DNA of 64,000 nucleotides, taken from Variovorax sp. EL159 (lineage in GTDB: Bacteria > Pseudomonadota > Gammaproteobacteria > Burkholderiales > Burkholderiaceae_C). The stretch is from the NCBI RefSeq assembly GCF_900100965.1, contig NZ_FMUJ01000002.1:927869-991868 (forward strand). Direction: 5' to 3'. This document shows positions 18,826-27,158 of this stretch, piece after piece (the stretch's first letter is position 1; the number at the start of each line of letters is the position of its first letter). A program made the translations under genes and the position numbers. Under the pieces are notes generated by a model. That model searched no databases. It worked only from the letters and a program-made list of their open reading frames with translations, and had not been told where the DNA came from.

Positions 18826-19077
18826 ATGCAGTCGACGATGGTCACCAGAACTCCTGTTTCCGCAGAGGCTGCCTTCGATATGGCCTGGGCGCTTTTTTGC
18901 CAGTTGCACGACGCGCCTTCACGCGACCATGCCGACCAGCTCGTTCACTGGCTCGGCGAAGACCCGCGCCACGTGCGGGCGTTCGACGAAGCGCTCACGC
19001 TGTGGGCGCTCGCCGGCGTCGCCCTGATCAAGCCCGTGCTCGAGGAGGCGCAGCGCTACGGCCCCGACCTGCAGTAA
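18826..19077 (+). CDS. Stand-alone FecR N-terminal domain (DUF4880-like), putative sigma regulator
   Basis: An 83-residue protein that resembles only the cytoplasmic N-terminal domain of FecR/FpvR anti-sigma regulators: an A-x3-A-x4-Q-L-H-D stretch, then HWLGEDPRHVRAFDEALTLW. There is no membrane helix and no periplasmic FecR domain, although a full FecR has about 300 residues. The stop is followed at once by the acylase gene, so this does not look like a frameshifted longer gene. It presumably binds an ECF sigma factor that drives the siderophore genes; that sigma gene is not in the window. ATG 18838 is an alternative start. The family call rests on pattern recognition of a short domain. Confidence 0.7.
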   Translation: MQSTMVTRTPVSAEAAFDMAWALFCQLHDAPSRDHADQLVHWLGEDPRHVRAFDEALTLWALAGVALIKPVLEEAQRYGPDLQ

Positions 19078-19150
19078 GCAGGCGCCGACGCGCGACAACT
19101 TTTCGGCAGCACCGCGGATGGACACGCTTCATCGCCGGTGCCCGCCTGTC

Positions 19151-21607
19151 ATGTTTACGGGGAAAACCTTGAAAACAACACCAAGACTGCGCGCCTGCGC
19201 GCTGGGCCGCCGCATGCTCGCCATCGCCCTTGCGGGCACCTTCATCGGCGCTGCGCCGGCATGGGCCCGGCGTGAGGCGTCGACGCCGGCTAGCTCGATC
19301 GAGATCCGTCGCACCGCCGACGGCCTTCCGCATGTTCGCGCCAACAGCTGGCGAGGGCTGGGCATCGGCTACGGCCAGGCGCAGGCCGAAGACGCGCTGT
19401 GCACGCTGGCCGATGCCTTCGTCACCTACAGCGGGCAGCGTTCGCTGTACTTCGGCGCCGAAGGCAAGCCAGCGACGCGCTCGACCTTCGGCGAAGCTGC
19501 GAACCTCGATCTGGATTTTTTCTTCCAGGCGTTCGCGGGCAACGATGCGGTCGAGGCGCTCAAGCGTGAGCAGCCGGCGGAGCTGAATGAACTCATTGCC
19601 GGCTATGCGGAAGGCTACAACCGCCATGTGCGTTCGTTGCAGTCACAGCGGGGGCGCACGGGCGCATCGCATGCCTGTGCCAATGCCTCGTGGGTGCGAA
19701 CCATCGGGCCCGAAGATGTCTATCGCCGGATGATCGCCGCAGGGTTGGCAGGGGGCTACACGCACTTCATCCCCGAGATCGTCAAAGCCCAACCCGCAGC
19801 CACCGCGCCGCCCGTGCCGGCAGACAAGTTCTCGCTGTCCTCGAGGCTCGACATTCCGGTGGGCGATGCGCGCGGCATCGGCAGCAACGTGCTGGCCTTC
19901 GGGCAGGCCGCCACCGGCGAGCGCGGCGGCAGCGTGCTGTTCGGCAACCCGCACTGGTACTGGGGCGGACCGGACCGCTTCTACCAGGTGCACCTCACGC
20001 TGCCCGGCAAGCTGGACGTGGCGGGCGTGTCCTTCCTCGGCATTCCGCTCGTCATGATCGGCTTCAACAACGACGTGGCCTGGAGCCACACGGTGTCTGC
20101 CGCGCGGCGCTTCGGCCTGTTCGAACTGACGCTGGACCCGGCCGACCCCACACGCTACCTCATCGATGGCGTTGCCGAGCCCATGCAGGCCCGGCCGCTG
20201 GCCGTGGCGGTGCGCCGGCCCGACGGCACGGTGGACCTCGTTCGCCGCACGCTCTATCGCACACGCTTCGGCCCCGTGGTCGACCTGGGCGCGCGCAACG
20301 CCGCGCTCGGTTGGAGCGCGCACAAAGCCATTGCCATCCGCGACGTCAACGCCGACAACCGGCGCATCTTCCGCAACTTCTTCCGATGGGACCAGGCGCG
20401 TTCGCTCGATGAGTTCATCGGCATCCAGCGCGAAGAGCTGGCGATGCCGTGGGTCAATACGGCGGCCATCGGGCGCGGCGACGGGCGGGTCTGGTACGCC
20501 GACATCGGCGCCATTCCCGGCGTTCCCGACGCGCTGCGTGCAAGCTGCGCGACCCCGCTGTCGAAGGCCTTCGCCGCGCTCGATCCGGCAACGCCGATGC
20601 TCGACGGCAGCCGTTCGGCCTGCGAGTGGCAGTCCGCACGGAACGCGGTGCAGGCCGGCACCTTGCCTGTCGATCGCATGCCCAGCCTGCTGCGCGAGGA
20701 CTACGTTGCGAACATGAACGACAGCTACTGGCTCACGAACCCCGCGCAGCCGTTGACGGGGCTGCCGTCGATCCTCGGCGGAGAAGGGAAGGCCCTGTCG
20801 ATGCGCGGGCAGGCGGGGCACCGCATGGCGGGCGCGCTTGCCGGTGCGGGAGAAAGCTCCGCCAAGGGCCTGGCCGACCGCTTGATGCGCACGACGCAGG
20901 AGGCCCGCTCCTACAGCGCGGACCAGTTCAAGACGGCCCTGCTCGACGGTGCCTGCGCGTCGGGGCAGGTCGAGCTGGCGGCCGACGATGCCAAGCCGCG
21001 CACGGTCGATGTGCGGCCGGCCTGTGAGGTGCTCTGGCGCTGGTCGAACCGCGCCGGCGCACAGGACCGGGGCGTGCTGCTGTGGGACGCCTTCTGGGAA
21101 AGGCTGCAGAAGATTCCCGCGCAGGAGTTCTACACGCAGGCGTTCTCGGCCGCCGCGCCGCTGCAGACACCGTCGGGCGTCAACGCCGCCGACCCGCGCG
21201 TGGCGCGCGCCCTGGCCGGTGCGGTCGAAGACATGGCCAGGCATGGCTGGGCGCTGGACGCGCCATTGGGCGAACACCGCTTCGCGCGCAGCGAAGGCCG
21301 GCAGGTTCCGCTCTTCGGTGGCTGCGACATCGAAGGCTATTTCACCGTGTCCTGCGCCAACGACGGCGACTACACCATGGGCAATCGCTCGCACGGCAAT
21401 ACCTACCTGCAGGTCGTGTACTTCGACCGGCACGGCGTGCAGGCGCGCACGCTGCTTGCGCATGGCGAGCCCGAAACCGCGGTGGCGAATGGCCCGGGAC
21501 TTGCATCCGTGGCGCGCTATGCAAGAAAGGACTGGCTGCGCTTTCCGTTCCGCGAGGAAGACATCGCACGCGATCCGCTGCTGCGGCGCGTGACCGTTCG
21601 GCCTTGA
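19151..21607 (+). CDS. PvdQ-like penicillin acylase family Ntn hydrolase
   Basis: An 818-residue precursor of a periplasmic N-terminal-nucleophile amidase. A signal peptide runs to about residue 40 (GAAPAWA). Self-cleavage is predicted at GIG|SNVLAFG, leaving Ser245 as the nucleophile of the beta chain. GNPHWYW and GFNNDVAWSHT follow, as in acyl-homoserine-lactone/penicillin acylases. An upstream in-frame ATG at 19118 is possible but lengthens the signal peptide. Next to a PvdE-like exporter it probably removes a fatty-acyl group from the siderophore precursor in the periplasm, as PvdQ does for pyoverdine. Quorum quenching is an alternative or additional activity. Confidence 0.9.
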   Translation: MFTGKTLKTTPRLRACALGRRMLAIALAGTFIGAAPAWARREASTPASSIEIRRTADGLPHVRANSWRGLGIGYGQAQAEDALCTLADAFVTYSGQRSLYFGAEGKPATRSTFGEAANLDLDFFFQAFAGNDAVEALKREQPAELNELIAGYAEGYNRHVRSLQSQRGRTGASHACANASWVRTIGPEDVYRRMIAAGLAGGYTHFIPEIVKAQPAATAPPVPADKFSLSSRLDIPVGDARGIGSNVLAFGQAATGERGGSVLFGNPHWYWGGPDRFYQVHLTLPGKLDVAGVSFLGIPLVMIGFNNDVAWSHTVSAARRFGLFELTLDPADPTRYLIDGVAEPMQARPLAVAVRRPDGTVDLVRRTLYRTRFGPVVDLGARNAALGWSAHKAIAIRDVNADNRRIFRNFFRWDQARSLDEFIGIQREELAMPWVNTAAIGRGDGRVWYADIGAIPGVPDALRASCATPLSKAFAALDPATPMLDGSRSACEWQSARNAVQAGTLPVDRMPSLLREDYVANMNDSYWLTNPAQPLTGLPSILGGEGKALSMRGQAGHRMAGALAGAGESSAKGLADRLMRTTQEARSYSADQFKTALLDGACASGQVELAADDAKPRTVDVRPACEVLWRWSNRAGAQDRGVLLWDAFWERLQKIPAQEFYTQAFSAAAPLQTPSGVNAADPRVARALAGAVEDMARHGWALDAPLGEHRFARSEGRQVPLFGGCDIEGYFTVSCANDGDYTMGNRSHGNTYLQVVYFDRHGVQARTLLAHGEPETAVANGPGLASVARYARKDWLRFPFREEDIARDPLLRRVTVRP

Positions 21608-21721
21608 TGAATGGGGGCGCGGCCCGCGGCTTGACCCGCCCGCAACGCGGGTGATAGCCTGCCGCGCCTTTCTTCGCATCGGCTTCTTCCTCCTTCACAG
21701 AACGAACACAGAACGGACCCC

Positions 21722-22996
21722 ATGAAGATTCAAACGCGCCCCACGTCTTTCGCCCGCAACCTCGCGCCCCGGTGGGCGCGCACCGCCTGCCATGGCGCGG
21801 TGCTGGCATGTGCGCTGCTCGCGGGCCAGGCGATGGCGCAGAAGCCGCACCAGGGTGTGTTCGATGCGGCCACGCAGAGCAAGGACGGCGCGCTGAAGAT
21901 GCTGGAGCGCATGGTCAACATCGACTCCGGCTCGGCCAGCACCGAAGGCCTTGCGAAGGTGCGCGAGATGGCGGTCGAGGAGCTGCGCAAGCTCGGCGCG
22001 CGCATCGAGACCTTTCCGGCGGAGCCGCACCCCGGCACCAACGTGGTCGCGACGCTGACCGGCCAAGGCAAGAAGAAGATCCTGATCCTGGCCCACATGG
22101 ACACCGTGTTCAAGGAAGGCACGGCGGCGGCCAAGCCGTTCTACATCAAGGACGGCCGCGCCTACGGCCCCGGCGTGATGGACGACAAGGGCGGCGTGGT
22201 GGCCGGCCTCTATGCGCTGAAGATCCTGCAGCAGATCGGCTTCAAGGACTATGGGCAGATCACCTTCCTGCTCGATACCAACGAGGAAGTCGGCTCGGTC
22301 GGCACCAGCGCGCTCATCGAGCGCGTGGCCAAGCAGCACGACGTGGCGCTCAACCTGGAACCGGGCCGCCCGGCCGACGGCCTCGTGGTCGAGCGCAAGG
22401 GCTCGGCGACGGCGCTGCTGGAAGTGAAGGGCGTGGCGGCGCATGCGGGCGTGGCGCCCGAGGCCGGCCGCAATGCGGCGATGGAAGTGGCGCACCAGGT
22501 GCTGCAGCTGTCGAAGACGGCGGACCCGGTGAAGAAGACCACGGTCAATTTCACGGTGCTCACCGCCAACGGGCCGACCAACGTGATTCCCGCCACAGCA
22601 AGCGCCAAGGCCGACGTGCGCGTGGCCACGCCCGAGGAGTTCGATCGCGTCGAGAAAGACATGGTGCGCATCGCGCAGAACAAGCTCATTCCCGACTCCG
22701 AGGTGCGCGTGCGCCTGAGCCGTGGCCTGCCGCCCATGCCGCGCCTGCCTTCGTCCGACAAGCTGGTGGCGATGGCCGAAGGCATCTACGCGGAGATCGG
22801 CAAGAAGCTCACCATCGAGAGCAGCGGCGGCGCGGCCGATGCCAGCCTGGTGGCGGGTGTCGGCGTGCCGGTGCTCGACGGATTCGGCATCGTGGGTGGC
22901 GGCATCCACACGCCGGAAGAATATGCGGAGGTCGAGAGCGTGGTGCCGCGCCTTTACCTGCTCTCGCGCATGCTGATGGACCTGTCGGCCAACTAG
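21722..22996 (+). CDS. Secreted M20 family metallopeptidase (glutamate carboxypeptidase-like)
   Basis: A 424-residue zinc peptidase similar to carboxypeptidase G2. The signal peptide ends near ALLAGQAMAQ. Metal-ligand motifs are AHMDTV, GVMDDKGG (bridging Asp), TNEEVGS (general base and ligand) and a C-terminal His in GGGIHTPEEY. A dimerization insert begins near VVERKGSATALLEVKG. It cleaves C-terminal glutamate or similar residues from peptides or folate-like substrates. It lies 114 bp after the siderophore acylase on the same strand. Whether it belongs to the siderophore locus or merely follows it cannot be told from sequence. Confidence 0.93.
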   Translation: MKIQTRPTSFARNLAPRWARTACHGAVLACALLAGQAMAQKPHQGVFDAATQSKDGALKMLERMVNIDSGSASTEGLAKVREMAVEELRKLGARIETFPAEPHPGTNVVATLTGQGKKKILILAHMDTVFKEGTAAAKPFYIKDGRAYGPGVMDDKGGVVAGLYALKILQQIGFKDYGQITFLLDTNEEVGSVGTSALIERVAKQHDVALNLEPGRPADGLVVERKGSATALLEVKGVAAHAGVAPEAGRNAAMEVAHQVLQLSKTADPVKKTTVNFTVLTANGPTNVIPATASAKADVRVATPEEFDRVEKDMVRIAQNKLIPDSEVRVRLSRGLPPMPRLPSSDKLVAMAEGIYAEIGKKLTIESSGGAADASLVAGVGVPVLDGFGIVGGGIHTPEEYAEVESVVPRLYLLSRMLMDLSAN

Positions 22997-23012
22997 GCGG
23001 CATGCATCGCAC

Positions 23013-23060
23013 GGCACCTGCGGGGCGGCTGGCAAAGCCGGTTCCGCGGTGCCCTTGGAA
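23013..23060. repeat. Dispersed GC-rich palindromic repeat, partial copy
   Basis: GGCAAAGCCGGTTCC at 23031-23045, within a hairpin-forming context, is shared with longer copies at 36841-36930 and 50821-50904. It lies in the gap between the M20 peptidase and the convergent GST gene. Confidence 0.6.
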
Positions 23061-23069
23061 TGGGCCGGG

Positions 23070-23774
23070 TCAGCCCTTCTTCGGGATGGTCAGGCCGCTG
23101 ATCACAGCCGGCCGCGCGACGAAGGCTTCGAGCGCGCGCGCGACGTTCTTGAAGTCCTTGAAGCCGACCAGGTCACCCGCTTCATAGAAGCCGATCAGGT
23201 TGCGAATCCACGGGAACGATGCGATGTCGGCGATCGTGTAGCTGTCGCCCATGATCCATGCGCGGTCGGCCAGGCGCTTGTCGAGCACGCCGAGTAGGCG
23301 CTTCGACTCGGCAACGTAGCGGTCGCGCGGGCGCTTGTCTTCGTATTCCTTGCCCGCGAACTTGTTGAAGAACCCGAGCTGGCCGAACATCGGGCCGATG
23401 CCGCCCATCTGGAACATCACCCACTGGATGGTTTCGTAGCGGCCGGCGGCGTCTTGCGGAATGAGCTTGCCGGTCTTCTCGGCAAGGTACAGAAGAATCG
23501 CGCCGGACTCGAACAGCGCCAGCGGCTTTCCGCCCGGGCCGTTGGGATCGACGATCGCGGGGATCTTGTTGTTCGGGTTGAGCGACAGGAACTCCGGCGA
23601 CATCTGGTCGTTGGTCTCGAAGCTCACGAAGTGCGGCTCGTAGGGCAGGCCGGTTTCCTCCAGCATGATCGACACCTTCACGCCGTTGGGCGTGGGCAGC
23701 GAATAGAGCTGCAGCCGGTCGGGGTGCTGCGCGGGCCACTTCTTCGTGATGGGGAAACTCGAGAGATCGGTCAT
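23070..23774 (-). CDS. Glutathione S-transferase, YghU/YfcG-like disulfide reductase
   Basis: A 234-residue GST of the Nu-type class. The thioredoxin-fold N-terminus has YSLPTPNGVKVSIMLEE, with the Asn that replaces the usual Ser/Tyr. It continues NPNNKIPAIVDPNG and FESGAILLYLAEKTG (glutathione-binding Glu-Ser), then an alpha-helical C-terminal domain with DSYTIADIASFPW. Family members reduce disulfides or peroxides with glutathione. ATG 23774 has AAGGAACC upstream; an in-frame start at 23804 is less likely. It is a single gene that converges on the M20 peptidase. Confidence 0.92.
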   Translation of the reverse strand: MTDLSSFPITKKWPAQHPDRLQLYSLPTPNGVKVSIMLEETGLPYEPHFVSFETNDQMSPEFLSLNPNNKIPAIVDPNGPGGKPLALFESGAILLYLAEKTGKLIPQDAAGRYETIQWVMFQMGGIGPMFGQLGFFNKFAGKEYEDKRPRDRYVAESKRLLGVLDKRLADRAWIMGDSYTIADIASFPWIRNLIGFYEAGDLVGFKDFKNVARALEAFVARPAVISGLTIPKKG

Positions 23775-23825
23775 GGGTAGGTTCCTTGAGAAAGATGGCG
23801 GCAAGAGCGCCGGATTCTGCCCGTG

Positions 23826-24785
23826 TCAGGCCACCGGCGCGCGCGCATGGCCTTGCAGGCGCGGCAGTACGTCACGCCCGAGTTCGTCGATCACCTCCAT
23901 CGCCGGGCGCGGCCCGCGCACGAGGTTCAGCAGCACGTGGCTCACGCCCGCGTCTTCCATGCGGTCGAGATAGGCGACCAGCGCATCGCGCCCCGTGCGC
24001 AGGCCCAGTTCGATGGGTTCGGCCGGTGCATCGGCCCGCTCCAGCAGATCGAGTTGCAGCGACTGCACGAAGGGCTTGGGCTCGCTGCCCGCGCGCTCGC
24101 GCAGGGCCGACTGCCACAGGCCGATGCGGCCCTGCTGACGCGCTTCGTCGCGGTGGTAGGTGGCCCAGCCGTCCGAATGGGTGGCCGTCCATTGCAGCGA
24201 CTGGCGCGCCGAGCCCACCACCAGCATGCCGATGCGCGTGGCGGGCGGAGCCATCAGGTCGTAGCCGCCCGTGGCTTCGCGCAGCGCGGCACGCCCGGCC
24301 GCGTCGGGCGACAGCGCGGAGCGCACGATGTTCCACCGCTCGCGAAAGGTCTCGGCGCGCAGCGCGATGTCTTGCTTGAAGATCGCGAACTCCGCTTCGC
24401 GGTCGCCCGAGCCGAGGCCCAGGATGAAGCGGTCTTGCGACAGGCGGTTCAACGACAACGCGGCCTTGGCCACGTGCAAGGGGTGGCGCAGCGGCAGCAC
24501 CGCCGCCGCCGTGCCGAGCGCGATCTGCTGCGTCGAAGCGGCCAGCGTGGCGAGCCAGAGGAAGGGTTCGTCGAGCACGGAGATTTCTTCGCCCTGCGGC
24601 ACCATGACGGGCACATCGCGCGTCCACAGGGCCGCAAAGCCGAGCTGGTCAGCGCGCTGTGCGATGCGGCGCTCGAGGTCGATGTCGGCCATGGCGCCGT
24701 TGGCGCGTGCGGTGGGCGTCATCAGGCCCAGGGTGAGGCGACCGGCAAGAAGTGTCTGCCGGTAGGCGCGGTTGAACTCGGTCAT
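23826..24785 (-). CDS. Luciferase-like flavin-dependent oxidoreductase
   Basis: A 319-residue member of the bacterial luciferase/F420-FMN monooxygenase superfamily. It has a TIM-barrel pattern: LTLGLMTPTA at strand 1, QLGFAALWTRDVPV, then TQQIALGTAAAVLPLRHP, RFILGLGSGDRE and IGMLVVGSARQSLQWTATHS. Members oxidise small organic or organosulfur substrates with reduced flavin; the substrate here is unknown. ATG 24785 is chosen because homologous character begins at MTEFNRAY; the longer frame from 24974 overlaps the divergent gene. It lies 51 bp upstream of the GST and may be co-transcribed with it. Confidence 0.88.
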   Translation of the reverse strand: MTEFNRAYRQTLLAGRLTLGLMTPTARANGAMADIDLERRIAQRADQLGFAALWTRDVPVMVPQGEEISVLDEPFLWLATLAASTQQIALGTAAAVLPLRHPLHVAKAALSLNRLSQDRFILGLGSGDREAEFAIFKQDIALRAETFRERWNIVRSALSPDAAGRAALREATGGYDLMAPPATRIGMLVVGSARQSLQWTATHSDGWATYHRDEARQQGRIGLWQSALRERAGSEPKPFVQSLQLDLLERADAPAEPIELGLRTGRDALVAYLDRMEDAGVSHVLLNLVRGPRPAMEVIDELGRDVLPRLQGHARAPVA

Positions 24786-24936
24786 GGGGAGCGTGGAATT
24801 CGTGAGGCGTTGCTTGCTTGCGAAGATGATCGCATCGATCGCATGCCACGTTTCGTCGTGGGGCGAAGCGTTCTGTGCCCGAGTCTTGCAGACTGGGCCC
24901 TCATCAACGAGCCCTCGTACAGAGGCGCACACACGC

Positions 24937-25371
24937 ATGCACGACGACAACACCGAAGCGGACATCCGCCGCATCTACGAGCAATGGCACCACACGGTGG
25001 TGTCGCGCGACATCAACGGCCTGATGGCGCTCTATGCCGAAGACGCCATCCTCGAGACACCGCTCATCCTTGCCACGCTGCGCGACAAGAAGGTGGGCAT
25101 GCTCGAAGGCAAGGCCGCGATCCATGCCTTCTTCGATGCGGGCCTGCGCAAGCTGCCGGGCGAGCTGGGGCGCTGGTATCGCACCGGCACCTTTTTCTCG
25201 AACGGGCGGCAGCTGACCTGGGAGTACCCGCGCGCAACGCCGCAGGGCGACCAGATCGATCTGGTCGAGGTGATGGATGTTGCGCATGGGCTCATCACGC
25301 ATCACCGGGTGTACTGGGGGTGGACGGGCTTCCAGTCGCTGCTGGCCATCAGGGACCGCGCGACGCCGTAG
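24937..25371 (+). CDS. NTF2-like (SnoaL-fold) protein
   Basis: A 144-residue cone-fold protein: helix IRRIYEQWHHTVVSRDINGL, then LYAEDAILETPLI, the insert GKAAIHAFFDAGLRK and beta strands ending VYWGWTGFQSLLAI. Such proteins are small isomerases, hydrolases or ligand-binding proteins, and no catalytic set is obvious here. It is divergent from the luciferase-like gene and convergent with the TetR gene, so it stands alone. Confidence 0.8.
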   Translation: MHDDNTEADIRRIYEQWHHTVVSRDINGLMALYAEDAILETPLILATLRDKKVGMLEGKAAIHAFFDAGLRKLPGELGRWYRTGTFFSNGRQLTWEYPRATPQGDQIDLVEVMDVAHGLITHHRVYWGWTGFQSLLAIRDRATP

Positions 25372-25407
25372 GCGTTTGCGGCGCCTGCGGCTCGGGCTTT
25401 GAAGGGC

Positions 25408-26091
25408 TCAGGCGCGGCGCTTGCGCGCAGCCGCGGGGGCTGCCTTCGGTACCGACGCGGCGAACAGCCGCGTGATCGACTGCCGCACGTCCGCCTGCAT
25501 GTCGGCAATCGCCTTGGCATCGCCCGACAGGTGCTTGAGCAGCGCCTGCTGGAACAGCCCGTCGAACAGCGCGTAGGTGGCCGAAGGCGGCATGCCGGGC
25601 GGCTCGCCGGAGAGTTCGGCGAAGCGGCTCATGATGCGCCAGATCATGTCTTCCAGGCTCTTGTCGATCTGGACGACGTCGGTGCGAAAGGCCTCTTCGA
25701 ACAGCGCCTGCGAGCGCAGGTCATACCAGAGGCGGTGCACGTGGCCTTCGTCGCGCAGCGTGTCGGCCAGGCTCTGCAGGAAGCCTTCCATCAGTTCGTC
25801 GAAGGTGCTGGCGCTTTCCACCGCGTGGTCGTAGCGCTTGACGCAGCGCGCCTTGTACTGCTTGACGCTGCAGATGATCAGGTCGACCTTGTCGCTGAAG
25901 TAGTAGTGCAGCACGCCATGCGAGAACTCGGAGTTCTGCGCGATCTCGCGCAGGCTGGTGCGTGCATAGCCCAGTGCGGCCAGCGTGGTCAGTGCGGCTT
26001 CGCCGAGTTCGGCGCGCCGTTCCGAGAACTTGTCGACCCGTGCCTTGGGCACTCGTTCGGCGTGTTTCTTTGCCCGTTGATGTGTCGTCAT
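25408..26091 (-). CDS. TetR family transcriptional regulator
   Basis: A 227-residue repressor. The N-terminal helix-turn-helix is seen in AALGYARTSLREIAQNSEFS and GVLHYYFSDKVDLI; the C-terminal ligand domain is unassigned. ATG 26091 puts the usual basic tail before the DNA-binding domain; longer starts run through the operator region. It is divergent from the SDR operon, with two palindromic operators in the shared promoter, so it probably controls both itself and that operon. The ligand is perhaps an acyl-CoA or substrate of the operon. Confidence 0.92.
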   Translation of the reverse strand: MTTHQRAKKHAERVPKARVDKFSERRAELGEAALTTLAALGYARTSLREIAQNSEFSHGVLHYYFSDKVDLIICSVKQYKARCVKRYDHAVESASTFDELMEGFLQSLADTLRDEGHVHRLWYDLRSQALFEEAFRTDVVQIDKSLEDMIWRIMSRFAELSGEPPGMPPSATYALFDGLFQQALLKHLSGDAKAIADMQADVRQSITRLFAASVPKAAPAAARKRRA

Positions 26092-26202
26092 TTCTGGCGA
26101 GGCCGCATGTCTGCCGGCCTCCATGTTTCTTTGTGATTTCAAACCATAGCATGCAAGCGGGAGAACCCGCATCCGGTATGCCACGCATGCCATTCTAGGA
26201 AA

Positions 26203-26240
26203 TTTGACAGTCGTCAAATAAAAACTTGACACACGTCAAG
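26203..26240. promoter_or_regulatory. Two tandem TetR-type operators in a divergent promoter
   Basis: TTTGACAGTCGTCAAA (26203-26218) and CTTGACACACGTCAAG (26225-26240) are perfect 6-4-6 palindromes sharing TTGAC-N4-GTCAA. Their centres are 22 bp apart, about two helical turns, so both would face the same side of the DNA. They lie between the TetR gene and the SDR operon. Confidence 0.82.
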
Positions 26241-26293
26241 TCGATTTCTAGGATGACCGCTCCATCTCACAACATATCCACAGGAGACAAGTG

Positions 26294-27097
26294 ATGGCCA
26301 AGTTCGACTTGAAAGGGCGCAAGGCCCTGGTGACGGGCGGTGCGCGCGGCATTGGCGCGAGCATTGCCGAAGCGCTGGTGGTTGCCGGCGCGTCCGTGAT
26401 GATCGGCGACGTGCTCGCCGACCTGGGGCGAGAGACCGCCACCCGGCTTTCTTCTTCAGGCGCGAAGGTGGGCTTCGTTCCGCTCGACGTGACGAAAGAC
26501 GGCGACTGGGCCTCGGCCGCGGAGACCACCGTCAAGGAGCTGGGCGGCTTCGACATCCTCGTGAACAACGCCGGCATCGAGATCACCTCGCTGGTGATCG
26601 ATGTCAACGGCGACGACCTGCGCCGCATGCTCGACGTGAACGTGGCCGGCACGCTGCTCGGCATGAAGCACGCGTTTCGCGCGATGCGTCCCGGTGGCAG
26701 CGCGGGTGGCGGCGGTGCGGTGGTCAACATCGCATCGGTCGCGGCCACCATCGCGTTCCCGGCCATCGCCGGTTACTCCGCCACCAAGTCCGCCGTCGAC
26801 CGCGCCACGCGCGTCGCGGCCATGGAGTCGGGCAAGCTGGGCTACGGCGTGCGCGTGAACTGCATCTACCCCGGGCTGGTGCCGACCGACATGGGCATGA
26901 AGCTCGCCAACGACATCGTGGCCGCCGGGCTCGCGCCGAGCGTCGAAGCGGCCGTTGGCGACGTGATCGGCCAGACGCCGCTGGGCCGCCTCGGCGAGGT
27001 CGGCGACATGGCCGACGTGGTGGTCTTCCTCTGCTCCGACGCCGCCCGGTTCATCACCGGTGCGGGGCTCGCGGTGGACGGCGGCATGGGCATGTGA
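26294..27097 (+). CDS. Short-chain dehydrogenase/reductase
   Basis: A 267-residue classical SDR. The cofactor motif is TGGARGIG near residue 15, with NNAG at the middle of the fold, catalytic Ser in NIASVAATIAF, Tyr-x3-Lys in YSATKSAVD and a C-terminal GAGLAVDGGMGM. An Asp after strand 2 (MIGDVLADL) favours NAD over NADP. It is predicted to oxidise or reduce a hydroxyl/keto group of the substrate handled by the operon. AGGAG lies upstream; a GTG at 26291 directly precedes the ATG. It is the first gene of a three-gene operon. Confidence 0.93.
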   Translation: MAKFDLKGRKALVTGGARGIGASIAEALVVAGASVMIGDVLADLGRETATRLSSSGAKVGFVPLDVTKDGDWASAAETTVKELGGFDILVNNAGIEITSLVIDVNGDDLRRMLDVNVAGTLLGMKHAFRAMRPGGSAGGGGAVVNIASVAATIAFPAIAGYSATKSAVDRATRVAAMESGKLGYGVRVNCIYPGLVPTDMGMKLANDIVAAGLAPSVEAAVGDVIGQTPLGRLGEVGDMADVVVFLCSDAARFITGAGLAVDGGMGM

Positions 27098-27158
27098 GCA
27101 CGGCACGCACCGTGCGCACACACGACAACTCACACACCAGACAAACAGGAGAGACAAC

